Origin: Thermus tengchongensis
GTDB taxonomy: Bacteria; Deinococcota; Deinococci; Deinococcales; Thermaceae
Length of the DNA stretch: 64,000 nucleotides
Assembly (NCBI RefSeq): GCF_021462405.1
Contig: NZ_JAKEDU010000004.1
Location: 114,444-178,443, forward strand
Direction of reading: 5' to 3'
Each line of letters begins with the position of its first letter. Position 1 is the stretch's first letter. Positions 6,694 through 17,202 of the stretch are shown in pieces. Made by a program: the position numbers and the translations under genes. The notes below the pieces were generated by a model that was given only the letters and a program-made list of their open reading frames with translations, did not search any database and had not been told where the DNA came from.

Positions 6694-7602
6694 GTGGAGG
6701 CGATCCCCGTCTTGGCGGGCCCCACGGGGAGCGGGAAGACCTTCCTGGCCTTGAGGCTTGGAGAGGAGCTTCCCCTCGAGGTGGTTTCCGCCGACGCCAC
6801 CATGGTTTATCGGGGCTTGGACATCGGCACGGACAAGCCCAGCCGAGAGGAAAGGCAAAGGGTTCCTCACCACCTGGTGGACATCCTGGAGCCCTCCGAG
6901 GCCCTGGGCGTGGTGCGCTGGGTGGAGCTGGCGGAAGCGGCCATCGCCGATATCCTGGCCCGGGGGAGGGTGCCTTTGGTGGTCGGGGGGACAGGGTACT
7001 ACATCCGGGCCCTTTCCCAGGGGCTTCCCACCCTGCCCCCGCCCGATCCAGAGGTCCAGGAGGCCCTTTGGCGGGAGCTCGAGGAAAGGGGTCTTGAGGC
7101 CTTGGTGGCCGAGCTTTCCCGGGTTAGTCCGGAGGATGCCCTGCGGGTGGATGGAAACCCCAGGCGGCTCGTGCGGGCCTTGGAGGTGCTAAGGCGCACG
7201 GGAACGCCCCCTGTCCGCTTTCCCCTTCGCTCACCCCGGTTCGCCTACAAGAAACTGGTTCTCTGGCCCGAGCGCACCTGGCTTTTCCCCAAGCTGGAGG
7301 AAAGGGCCAGGCGCCAGTTCGCCCAGGGTCTAGTGGAGGAGGTGAAGCGCCTGTGGGAGCAGTACCCCACCATGCCGACCGCCCTTCAGGCCATCGGCTA
7401 CAAGGAGGTGGTGGGGTACCTCCAGGGTGCGTACAGCCTGGAGGAAGCCTTGGCCCGGGATATCCGGGCGGTGAAGGCCTACGCCAGAAGGCAGTACACC
7501 TGGTTCCGCCACGAACCCGGGGACGTCACCTATTTGCCTAGGGGAGGGGAGGAGGCTTACCCGGGCTTTCGGGACTGGCTTGGTCTCCACTTCGGGCTAT
7601 AG
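6694..7602 (+). CDS. miaA: tRNA dimethylallyltransferase
   Basis: This 302-residue enzyme adds a dimethylallyl group to N6 of A37 in tRNAs that read UNN codons. It shows the P-loop GPTGSGKT (residues 8-15), [20 protein letters not shown] for tRNA A37 recognition and DMAPP chemistry, the [10 protein letters not shown] segment and [12 protein letters not shown]. The start is a GTG 7 nt after a TAGCAT box, consistent with a leaderless mRNA. The gatA gene follows after 7 nt, so they are probably co-transcribed. Confidence 0.96.
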   Translation: MEAIPVLAGPTGSGKTFLALRLGEELPLEVVSADATMVYRGLDIGTDKPSREERQRVPHHLVDILEPSEALGVVRWVELAEAAIADILARGRVPLVVGGTGYYIRALSQGLPTLPPPDPEVQEALWRELEERGLEALVAELSRVSPEDALRVDGNPRRLVRALEVLRRTGTPPVRFPLRSPRFAYKKLVLWPERTWLFPKLEERARRQFAQGLVEEVKRLWEQYPTMPTALQAIGYKEVVGYLQGAYSLEEALARDIRAVKAYARRQYTWFRHEPGDVTYLPRGGEEAYPGFRDWLGLHFGL

Positions 7603-7609
7603 TAGGGGC

Positions 7610-9025
7610 ATGTTGGCCCACGAGATCCGCGCCAAGGTGGCGCAAGGGGAGGTATCTCCCCTGGAGGTGGCCCAGGTTTACCTGGAGCGGATCCGCTCCT
7701 TGGACCCAAGCCTTGGAGCCTTCCTCACGGTAAACGAGGGGGTCCTGGAGGAGGCCCGTTCCCTGGACCCTTCCCTTCCCCTTGCGGGGCTTGTCGTGGC
7801 CGTTAAGGACAACATCGTCACCAAGGGAATCCCTACCACGGCGGGAAGCCGGCTTTTACAGGGTTTTGTGCCCCCTTACGAGGCCACGGCGGTGGCCCGG
7901 CTCAAGGCCCTTGGCGCCTTGGTCATTGGCAAAACCAACCTGGATGAGTTCGGAATGGGTTCCTCCACCGAGCACTCCGCCTTTTTCCCCAGCCGGAATC
8001 CCTTCGACCCCACCCGGGTGCCCGGGGGGTCCAGCGGGGGAAGCGCGGTGGCGGTGGCGGCGGATCTAGCCCCTTTGGCCTTAGGGTCGGATACCGGGGG
8101 GAGCGTGCGCCAGCCTGCGGCCTTCTGCGGGATCTATGGCCTTAAGCCCACCTATGGCCGGGTAAGCCGCTACGGCCTCATCGCTTACGCCTCGAGCCTG
8201 GACCAGATCGGCCCCATGGCCCGTTCGGTGCGGGATCTCGCCCTGATCATGGACGCCATCTCCGGTCCTGATCCCCTGGACGCCACCAGCCTGGACCTTA
8301 GGCCCCGGTTTCAGGAAGCCTTGGCGGAGCCCTTGCCCTCCTTGCGGCTTGGGGTGGTGCGGGAGGCCCTTTCCGGGAATAGCCCTGGGGTGGAGGGGGC
8401 TTTGCGGCGGGCCTTGGAGGTTTTCCGGGGGCTTGGCCTTCAGGTGAAGGAGGTGTCCTGGCCTTCCCTCCCCCTGGCCTTGAACGCCTACTACATCCTG
8501 GCCCCTGCGGAGGCCAGCTCCAACCTGGCCCGCTACGACGGGACCCTTTACGGGTTCCGGGCGGAGGGGGAGGAGCTTTGGCGGGTGGTGGAGGAGACGC
8601 GGGCCCGATTTGGCCTCGAGGTGAAGCGCCGCATCCTGGTGGGCACCTTCGTGCTCTCCAGCGGGTACTACGAGGCCTATTACGGCCGGGCCCAAGCCTT
8701 CCGCAAGCGGCTTAAGGCGGAGGCCCAGGCCCTTTTCCAGGAGGTGGACCTTCTTCTCCTCCCTACCACCCCCCATCCCGCCTTTCCCCTGGGAGGCCGG
8801 CCCGATCCCCTGGCCATGTACCGGGAGGACCTCTACACCGTGGGGGCGAACCTGGCGGGCCTCCCCGCCTTGTCCTTCCCCGCTGGCTTTGAGGATGGAC
8901 TTCCCGTGGGTCTACAGCTTTTCGCTCCTTGGGCGAGGGATGAACTTCTCCTGCAGGCGGCCTTGGCTTTTGAGGAGGCTACCGACCGGGCTTTCCTTCG
9001 TGCCCCCTTGGGCGAGGCTTTGTAG
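7610..9025 (+). CDS. gatA: Glutamyl/aspartyl-tRNA(Gln/Asn) amidotransferase subunit A
   Basis: The 471-residue protein belongs to the amidase signature family. The Lys-cisSer-Ser triad is visible in AVKDNI (about residue 65), [16 protein letters not shown] and [16 protein letters not shown]. GatA liberates ammonia from glutamine to amidate misacylated tRNA in the GatCAB complex. The start at 7610 is chosen because the 10 residues before it overlap miaA. The gatB and gatC genes are not in the window, which is common in Thermus. The next gene starts inside its stop codon. Confidence 0.93.
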   Translation: MLAHEIRAKVAQGEVSPLEVAQVYLERIRSLDPSLGAFLTVNEGVLEEARSLDPSLPLAGLVVAVKDNIVTKGIPTTAGSRLLQGFVPPYEATAVARLKALGALVIGKTNLDEFGMGSSTEHSAFFPSRNPFDPTRVPGGSSGGSAVAVAADLAPLALGSDTGGSVRQPAAFCGIYGLKPTYGRVSRYGLIAYASSLDQIGPMARSVRDLALIMDAISGPDPLDATSLDLRPRFQEALAEPLPSLRLGVVREALSGNSPGVEGALRRALEVFRGLGLQVKEVSWPSLPLALNAYYILAPAEASSNLARYDGTLYGFRAEGEELWRVVEETRARFGLEVKRRILVGTFVLSSGYYEAYYGRAQAFRKRLKAEAQALFQEVDLLLLPTTPHPAFPLGGRPDPLAMYREDLYTVGANLAGLPALSFPAGFEDGLPVGLQLFAPWARDELLLQAALAFEEATDRAFLRAPLGEAL

Positions 9026-9768
9026 TGGATGCCTTTTTCCGCCACCGCCTGGCCACCCGCCTGGCCCGAAGGCTTAGGGCCGAGGGCAGGCCCCTGCCCC
9101 TTCCCGCCCTGGGGGAAGCCCTAGGGCTAAGGGGTCCGGTGGAACCTGTGGTGCGGCCCCTTTTGGATGGGCGCTTCCGCTTAGGGGAGGAGGTGGAGCT
9201 TTGGGAGTGGCACTACCCTTTTCCCCATCCTGGGGAAGCGGTGGTGGTCTTGGACCTGGAGACCACCGGGCTTTCCCCTGGCCTTAACGAGGTGATCGAG
9301 GTGGGCTTGGTGCGACTGGAGCAGGGAGAGCGCCAAAGCTTCCAGAGCCTGGTGCGCCCAAGCCGCCCTCCCAGCCCCTTTATCGAGAGGCTTACGGGGA
9401 TTCGCGCTTGGGAGCTGGAGGAGGCTCCTTCCCTCGAGGAGGTTCTGGAGCAGGCCTACCCCCTCTTGCGGGGGGCCACCTTGGTCATCCAAAACGCCAG
9501 CTTTGACCTGGGATTCCTGCGGCCTGCCCTAGAGGGCATGGGCTATTCCTTGGAGAACCCGGTGGTGGACACCCTCCGCCTGGCTAAAAGGGCCATGCCT
9601 GGCCTCAGGCGCTACGGCCTGGATGCTCTTTCCCAGGTCCTGGAGCTCCCTCCCAGGGAAGCCCACCGGGCCCTTGGGGATGTGGAGCGCACCCTTGCTG
9701 TGGCCTATGAGGTGTATTATATGCTCACTTCAGGGATTCCCCGTCCCTTGGTGGACCTCGGGAGGTGA
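9025..9768 (+). CDS. DnaQ-family 3'-5' exonuclease
   Basis: The 247-residue protein has a GTG start overlapping the gatA stop. Residues about 70-230 form an exonuclease domain with ExoI (VVLDLETTG), ExoII (LVIQNASFDLGFL, with the usual His-Asn changed to Gln-Asn) and ExoIII (HRALGDVERT). Residues 1-70 are a basic, helical N-terminal extension. It could be a proofreading-type subunit or a repair exonuclease; Thermus carries several such proteins, so I do not call it dnaQ. Confidence 0.85.
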   Translation: MDAFFRHRLATRLARRLRAEGRPLPLPALGEALGLRGPVEPVVRPLLDGRFRLGEEVELWEWHYPFPHPGEAVVVLDLETTGLSPGLNEVIEVGLVRLEQGERQSFQSLVRPSRPPSPFIERLTGIRAWELEEAPSLEEVLEQAYPLLRGATLVIQNASFDLGFLRPALEGMGYSLENPVVDTLRLAKRAMPGLRRYGLDALSQVLELPPREAHRALGDVERTLAVAYEVYYMLTSGIPRPLVDLGR

Positions 9769-9769
9769 T

Positions 9770-10879
9770 ATGACCGCACGCTATGTGTTAACCAGCGCCT
9801 GTATTCAAACGGGAACCATGACCCTAACCGTCTCCCTCCGCCAGCATCTCCTCGGCAAGGAGCGGGTGCGCTTCGTGGACGAGGACGGGGAGGTGTACGA
9901 GGTGGAAGTGGACTGGAAACAGGGGGTGGTGCGGGGGCTTCTGCCTTACTATCAAAAGCGTCGCCTGGCCGTGAACGAGACCATCCTCCTCCACTTCCGC
10001 GGGGAGGAGGTGGAGCTTAAGGCCACCCCTAGGGGCCTCCCCCGGCTCGGGCAGGCGGAGTCCAGGGAGCCTGCCCAGCCCGAGAGGCGGGAGGCGAGGC
10101 CAGCTGCTTCCGGGAAGGACCCCAAGGAGGCAGGGGATCCCAAGCCGGAGAAGCGGCGGGTGCGGGTGACCCCCTATCCTAAGGAGGTGCTTTTCCCCAA
10201 CGAGCCGCAAAGGGCCTTGGAGCCCCCTGGGGTTACCGAGGACCTGAGGCGGCTCGGCTTCCTCCTAGAAGGCGGCCCCCCTTGGGTGTACAAGGCCCCC
10301 TTGGGGCGCCGCCAAGTGCTTCTGGTGCTGCTGCGCCCCGGGGAGGGGGAGCCCGGCCTGCTCAAGTCCTACCGCCAGCAGGGGGCGTACGTGGCCATCC
10401 TGGCGCCGGAGTCCCAGAAGGAAGGGGTGCCGGAGGGAGTGGGATACCTTTCCCCGGAGGCGGTGAGCCGCCTGGTGCGCCTTAAGGCCCGCTTTCCCCT
10501 TTCGCCCTTGGACCTGGAGGACCTTCTTCGGGAAGGCTTTGTGGACCTCGAGGCGGTGGAGTCCCTGGAGGACCGGTTGGTGGCCGAGCTTTCCGAGCGC
10601 GGGGCCTTCGCCGCCTTCCTCCTTATGCTTGCTCGCAAGTCCCTGGGGGAGGTGTTTTTGCTGGCGGATTTGGAGGCGGAGGCCTTGGAGGAAGGCCTCA
10701 TCCCCGAGGTGGTGCGCCAAGGGGTGGAGGTGCTCTCCCAGCCTCCCTTTCTCGTGCTCAAGCGCCTTTCCCCAGGGGAGTTCCTGCTAAGGCAGGGGGT
10801 GGAGGAAGCCCTTTCTGACCTTGAGGCCTTCGCCCGTGGGCTTAGGGACCGCTTGAACCGCGTCCGTGGGTCTTTTTGA
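9770..10879 (+). CDS. Conserved hypothetical protein, two-part
   Basis: The ATG at 9770 is preceded by GGAGGTGAT and follows the exonuclease by one base, so the two are coupled. The 369-residue protein has an N-terminal beta-rich domain (about 1-90: QHLLGKERVRFVDEDGEVYE), a charged linker rich in Pro, Glu, Lys and Arg (90-145), and a C-terminal alpha/beta domain (about 160-369). No known family is recognised. Its 3' end overlaps the convergent csaB gene by 38 nt. The link to the exonuclease suggests nucleic acid work, but this is inference only. Confidence 0.65.
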   Translation: MTARYVLTSACIQTGTMTLTVSLRQHLLGKERVRFVDEDGEVYEVEVDWKQGVVRGLLPYYQKRRLAVNETILLHFRGEEVELKATPRGLPRLGQAESREPAQPERREARPAASGKDPKEAGDPKPEKRRVRVTPYPKEVLFPNEPQRALEPPGVTEDLRRLGFLLEGGPPWVYKAPLGRRQVLLVLLRPGEGEPGLLKSYRQQGAYVAILAPESQKEGVPEGVGYLSPEAVSRLVRLKARFPLSPLDLEDLLREGFVDLEAVESLEDRLVAELSERGAFAAFLLMLARKSLGEVFLLADLEAEALEEGLIPEVVRQGVEVLSQPPFLVLKRLSPGEFLLRQGVEEALSDLEAFARGLRDRLNRVRGSF

Positions 10880-11830
10880 CCAGGCTGGCCTCCCCTAAGG
10901 CCAGGTCAAAGCTCTGCCGGGCCCTTTCCTTCAGGGCCGCCACCTTTTCCCAGTCGGGGTAGCGGCCGTACATGGCGGCCTTGGAAAGCTTGATGGGGTC
11001 CCCGGGGAGCTCCTGGTAGTAGGCCCCGGTCTCCTTGGCGAAGGCGGCCACTTTGGGGTCGTAGGAAAGGGCGGCGAAGGGGGTGCCGGCGGCCGCGGCC
11101 AGGATGAGCCCGTGCAGGCGCATGGAGATCACGTACCCCGCCTGGGCGGCCAGGTAGAGGACCCGCCTGGGGTCCGAGGTGGCCTCGATGCGGTGCAGGT
11201 AAAACTCCTTGGCGATGGCGTCGTCGTAGCCGGGCTGGAGCAGGAGGACCAGCACCTGCTTGCCCTCGTGGAAGAGGTGGTTGGCGGTGATGTAGAGGTT
11301 CTTGATGGCCTCGGGCTCCACCCCCGCCCTGGGGATGACCAGGACCAGGTCCTCCTCCCGCTTCACCGGCGGGGGGGTGAGGAGGAGGGCGGGGTCGGCG
11401 CCTAGGGTGGCGGGAAGGCCCAGGCGCTTGGCGTAGTCTAGGGAGTCCTGGTCCCTCAGGATGAGGGGTATGCCCCGGAGGGCCCGCTGGACCTGCCTTT
11501 CTCCCCAGGGGGAGAGGGGTCCCAAGGACTGGTTGAAGACCACCACCCGCTTGCGGAAAAAGCGGGCGGCCCGAAGGACGGAGAGGTAGTAGAGGAGGCT
11601 AAGGGAGCTGGTGGCGTCCTGCAGGAGGCCGCCGCCCCCCAGAAGCCAGAGGTCAGCTTGAAGCAGGGCCAAGGGGTTCAGGCGGTGGGCGGCCCGGATG
11701 CCGTGCGCTTCCGCCGTTCGCTTGGGGTCGCCCGAGAGGGCCAGCACCTGGTGGCCCCGGGCCTTGAGCTCCCGGGCGATGGCCTCGAGGATGGCCTCGT
11801 CTCCCGCGTTCTTGAACCCGTAGTACCCCG

Positions 11831-11846
<16 letters not shown>
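10842..11846 (-). CDS. csaB: Polysaccharide pyruvyl transferase CsaB
   Basis: The 334-residue protein adds ketal pyruvate to the secondary cell-wall polymer, which lets SLH-domain proteins such as the Thermus S-layer protein bind. Family features: VAGYYGFKNAGDEAIL at the N-terminus, WLLGGGGLLQD, the FNQSLGP segment, and SMRLHGLILAAAAGTPF near residue 255. The ATG at 11846 lies inside the 3' end of the upstream DUF5693 gene (16-nt overlap). The neighbouring genes are the usual partners of csaB in Thermus. Confidence 0.93.
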
Positions 11847-14243
<2,397 letters not shown>

Positions 14244-14266
14244 TCATCGGCAAACCCTTTCTAAGG

Positions 14267-14294
14267 CCCCCGCGCGGCTTGTTCCGCGGCGGGG
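14267..14294 (-). terminator. Probable terminator of the ABC ATPase gene
   Basis: An imperfect GC-only hairpin (arms 14267-14277 and 14284-14294) stands 3 nt past the stop of the minus-strand ATPase gene. No T tract follows. Confidence 0.35.
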
Positions 14295-14297
14295 TGC

Positions 14298-15428
14298 TTA
14301 GCGGGCCACCGCCACCTTCTCCTGGGCGTGGCCGATGGTGGCGTCCGTGTCCACGTCGAAGGCGTGCAGGCGGGAGGTGTCCGCCAGAAGCTCCACCTTG
14401 TCCCCGGGCTTCACCGGGGCGTGGCCGTCCACCTTGGCCACCAGGACGGTGCCGTCCACGCTCACGTGGATCTCCGTCTCCGCCCCCAGGGGCTCGGCCA
14501 CCTCCACCTCCCCCCGGATCACGTTCTCCTCCTCGGGGATCACCGTGTAGCCCTTCAGGCCCAGGTGCTCGGGGCGGATGCCCATCCAGACCTCCTTGCC
14601 CGAGTAGGGCCTAACCGCCTGGGCCAAGACCGGGTTGGCCCGCACCCGGAAGCCAGGGGCGGTGAGGTAAAGCTTGTCCCCCTGGGCCTCCACCCGGGCG
14701 CGAATGAAGTTCATGGAGGGGCTGCCGATGAACCCCGCCACGAAGCGGTTGGCGGGGAAGTCGTAGAGGTTTAGGGGGGTGTCCACCTGCTGGATCTCCC
14801 CGTCCTTCATGACCACGATGCGGTGGCCCAGGGTCATGGCCTCCACCTGGTCGTGGGTCACGTAGATGGTGGTGACCCCGAGGCGCCTTTGCAGCTTGGC
14901 GATTTCGGCGCGCATCTCCACCCGGAGCTTGGCGTCCAGGTTGGAAAGGGGCTCGTCCATGAGGAAGACCTTGGGCTCCCGCACGATGGCCCGGCCCATG
15001 GCCACCCGCTGGCGCTGCCCGCCGGAAAGCTCCCTGGGTTTCCGGTTCAAAAGGTGCTCGATTTTGAGGATGCGGGCGGCCTCCTTCACCCGGCGGTCGA
15101 TCTCGTCCTTGGGGTAGCGCCGGAGGCGCAGGCCAAAGGCCATGTTCTCGTAAACGTTCATGTGGGGGTAGAGGGCGTAGTTCTGGAAGACCATGGCGAT
15201 GTCCCGGTCCTTGGGGGGGACATCGTTCACCAAGCGGTCGCCGATGAAGATCCTGCCCTCGGAGATCTCCTCAAGCCCAGCGATCATGCGCAAGGTGGTG
15301 GTCTTGCCGCAGCCCGAAGGCCCCACGAAGACCACGAACTCCCCGTCTTCGGTTTCCAAGTTGAAGTCCTTGACCGCCACCACCTTGCCGAAGCGCTTCC
15401 ACACGTGCTCCAGCTTCACCTTGGCCAT
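14298..15428 (-). CDS. Multi-sugar ABC transporter ATP-binding protein (MsiK/UgpC/MalK type)
   Basis: The 376-residue protein has the full nucleotide-binding domain: Walker A VGPSGCGKTTTLR (about residues 36-48), Q-loop FQNYALYPH, signature LSGGQRQRVAMGRA, Walker B VFLMDEPLSNLD and switch His in VTHDQVEA. A C-terminal regulatory TOBE/OB region follows (about 240-376). It powers carbohydrate uptake. No permease or binding protein is nearby, so it may serve several importers, like MsiK. A GGAGGT site lies 8 nt upstream. An upstream longer frame was rejected. Confidence 0.92.
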   Translation of the reverse strand: MAKVKLEHVWKRFGKVVAVKDFNLETEDGEFVVFVGPSGCGKTTTLRMIAGLEEISEGRIFIGDRLVNDVPPKDRDIAMVFQNYALYPHMNVYENMAFGLRLRRYPKDEIDRRVKEAARILKIEHLLNRKPRELSGGQRQRVAMGRAIVREPKVFLMDEPLSNLDAKLRVEMRAEIAKLQRRLGVTTIYVTHDQVEAMTLGHRIVVMKDGEIQQVDTPLNLYDFPANRFVAGFIGSPSMNFIRARVEAQGDKLYLTAPGFRVRANPVLAQAVRPYSGKEVWMGIRPEHLGLKGYTVIPEEENVIRGEVEVAEPLGAETEIHVSVDGTVLVAKVDGHAPVKPGDKVELLADTSRLHAFDVDTDATIGHAQEKVAVAR

Positions 15429-15570
15429 GCTTGACCTCCTTAACCCCACGCTTTGAGCACCTCGAGGCCCATCGGGGGTACGACCCGATTTTAACAGGGT
15501 TTTCACCGGACGGTCGTGCATAATGGAGAGGCCCGATGCATTGGGTTTATGGGGTTTGGGGAGGTGCGCT

Positions 15571-15951
15571 ATGCTGAAAGGGTTTAAGGACTTTTTGATG
15601 CGCGGCAACGTGGTGGACCTGGCGGTGGCGGTGATCATCGGCGGGGCCTTTGGCCAGGTGGTGAACTCCCTGGTGGGGGATGTGCTCACCCCCCTCATCG
15701 GCGCCTTAGGGGGTGCCCCGGATTTTTCCGCCCTCAAGCTGGGCCCCGTGGCCATAGGCAAGTTCATCAACGCCCTGGTGAACTTCGTGGTGGTGGCGGC
15801 GGCCATCTACTTCCTGGTGGTGGTGCCCATGCAGGAGGTGCAAAAGCGCCTCAAGAAGGAGGCGGAGGCCGCCCCGCCCCCGCCGCCCGAGCCCCCGGAG
15901 GAGGTCAAGCTTCTTCGGGAGATCCTCCAGGAGCTCCGGAAGAAGGCGTGA
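15571..15951 (+). CDS. mscL: Large-conductance mechanosensitive channel
   Basis: The 126-residue protein matches MscL: an amphipathic N-terminus (MLKGFKDFLMRGNVVDLAVAV), the first helix with VIIGGAFGQVVNSLV lining the gate, PLIGALGGAPDF, a second helix (residues about 65-92) and a cytoplasmic helix with a poly-Pro linker. It opens under hypo-osmotic stress. GGAGGTG precedes the ATG. The 3' end overlaps the convergent gene by 47 nt. Confidence 0.95.
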   Translation: MLKGFKDFLMRGNVVDLAVAVIIGGAFGQVVNSLVGDVLTPLIGALGGAPDFSALKLGPVAIGKFINALVNFVVVAAAIYFLVVVPMQEVQKRLKKEAEAAPPPPPEPPEEVKLLREILQELRKKA

Positions 15952-16765
15952 GCCGGTTCCAGAGGAAGAGGGCCAAGTACCCCAGGCCGAGCTCCGGCCT
16001 GGGGTTGATGGTTACCGAAAGGGCGAAGGCGTGGAAGAGGAGGCTTTCCAAAGCGAAGCGCGGGCTTCGCAGGAAAAGCTCTTTCAAGGGCCTTCCCTGG
16101 CGCAGGGCAAGAAGTCCCAGATAGGGCAGGTAGGGCCAAGGACCGGTGGGGAAGCCCAGGGCGGAAAGCCCCAGGGCCGCGAAGGCCAGACCCCGGGCCA
16201 GGGGCAAGGGGTCCCATCCCAGGGGGCGGAGCTCCTGCCAGGAAGGTTCCGCCTCCCCGGGCCAGGGGGCGCGGAGGAGGAGAAGCCTCTTCCCCTCGTG
16301 TCCTCCCAGGTAGAGGGTAGGGTCGGGGGCCACCCCCAGGGGGAGGAGGCGGGCGGGGTTCTCCCCCAGTTCCTGGAAGAGGAGGGGGTCCAGGGGGAGG
16401 CCGTCCACCAGGAACCAGGCGTGGGGCCTTCCCGAGAGGAGGAAGCCCAGGGCCCGCTCCACCCGGTGCCCCCGGTGGGCCAGGATCCCCGGCCAGGCCT
16501 CGGGGGGTTCCTGCAGGAGGAGGTCCCGCCAAGGGGGGGCGGAGCGGAGGGGGGAGGCCTCGAGGCGGAAGCGGGCTTCCAGCACCTCGTCAGGCTCCAG
16601 GTGAAAACGGGCCAGGAGGTTGCCCCGGTGGGCGTAGGCCTCCAGGGGCTTCTTGGAGAGGGCGAGGTCCCAGACCCTTTGGCCAGGAAGATCCTGGGGC
16701 AAGGGGAGGATGACCTCTTGGGGGCCAGGGGCGCGGGTGCGCAGGAGGAAGGCCGATGCGCTCAT
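15905..16765 (-). CDS. Hypothetical protein with C-terminal membrane segments
   Basis: The 286-residue protein starts at an ATG at 16765. Residues 1-185 are soluble and beta-rich (VILPLPQDLPGQRVWD, HAWFLVDGLPLDPLLF); residues about 190-270 contain three likely membrane segments. No conserved family is recognised. It overlaps the end of mscL by 47 nt in convergent orientation, which is unusual for an essential terminator-separated pair, but the codon pattern fits a real Thermus gene. Confidence 0.6.
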   Translation of the reverse strand: MSASAFLLRTRAPGPQEVILPLPQDLPGQRVWDLALSKKPLEAYAHRGNLLARFHLEPDEVLEARFRLEASPLRSAPPWRDLLLQEPPEAWPGILAHRGHRVERALGFLLSGRPHAWFLVDGLPLDPLLFQELGENPARLLPLGVAPDPTLYLGGHEGKRLLLLRAPWPGEAEPSWQELRPLGWDPLPLARGLAFAALGLSALGFPTGPWPYLPYLGLLALRQGRPLKELFLRSPRFALESLLFHAFALSVTINPRPELGLGYLALFLWNRLTPSSGAPGGSPEEA

Positions 16766-16802
16766 GGTGGACCGCTAGAGGGGCATGATACCACCGCTTG
16801 CC

Positions 16803-16831
16803 TTGACGAAAGGGACAGGGGGACCTAAGGT
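16803..16831 (+). promoter_or_regulatory. Promoter of the ArsR-Ehr operon
   Basis: TTGACG (16803-16808) and TAAGGT (16826-16831) are 17 bp apart. The -10 overlaps the operator-like palindrome at 16829-16860. Confidence 0.5.
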
Positions 16832-16860
16832 TATAGATATGTGGCTATGCGCATATAACC
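16829..16860. promoter_or_regulatory. Operator-like inverted repeat upstream of arsR-type gene
   Basis: GGTTATA (16829-16835) and TATAACC (16854-16860) are perfect inverted arms with a further ATATG/GCATAT symmetry inside. ArsR-family repressors bind such AT-rich dyads; this one covers the -10 box and ends 2 nt before the ribosome-binding site. Confidence 0.6.
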
Positions 16861-16872
16861 ATAGGAGGCTAT

Positions 16873-17202
16873 TTGCCTAGCGCCCTCCACCGGTACAAGG
16901 CGGAGTTCTTCAAGGCTCTGGCGCATCCCTTGCGCCTGGCCATCCTGGACGCTCTTCGGGAAGGGGAGAGGTCGGTGTCCTCCCTTCAGCGGGAGCTTTC
17001 GGTGCCCCAGTCCGCTCTTTCCCGCCAGCTGGCCCTGCTGAGGGAGAGGGGGCTGGTGGAGGCTAGGCGAGTGGGACAGATGGTCTACTACCGCCCGCGG
17101 GACCCCGAGGTCTACGCCTTTTTGGATCTGGGGCGCCGTATCTTCGCGCGGCACCTGGAGGCCGAGAGGGACCGCCTGGCCGCTTTGAAGGAGGAAGCGT
17201 GA
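16873..17202 (+). CDS. ArsR-family winged-helix transcriptional regulator
   Basis: The 109-residue protein begins at TTG, 4 nt after AGGAGG. It has the ArsR fold: FFKALAHPLRLAILDALREGE (helices 1-2), then the recognition helix region VPQSALSRQLALLRERGLV and the wing EARRVGQMVYYRP. It contains no cysteine, so it cannot be a thiolate metal sensor of the ArsR or SmtB alpha-3 type, nor a cysteine persulfide sensor. The stop overlaps the first gene of the membrane complex, so it is the probable local regulator of that operon. Confidence 0.9.
   Translation: MPSALHRYKAEFFKALAHPLRLAILDALREGERSVSSLQRELSVPQSALSRQLALLRERGLVEARRVGQMVYYRPRDPEVYAFLDLGRRIFARHLEAERDRLAALKEEA

Noticed and set aside
15429..15806. 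Upstream extension of the ABC ATPase frame to 15806
   Set aside because: The extension runs through the mscL region on the other strand, and the ATG at 15428 has a good ribosome-binding site and begins the conserved MAKVKLEHV.
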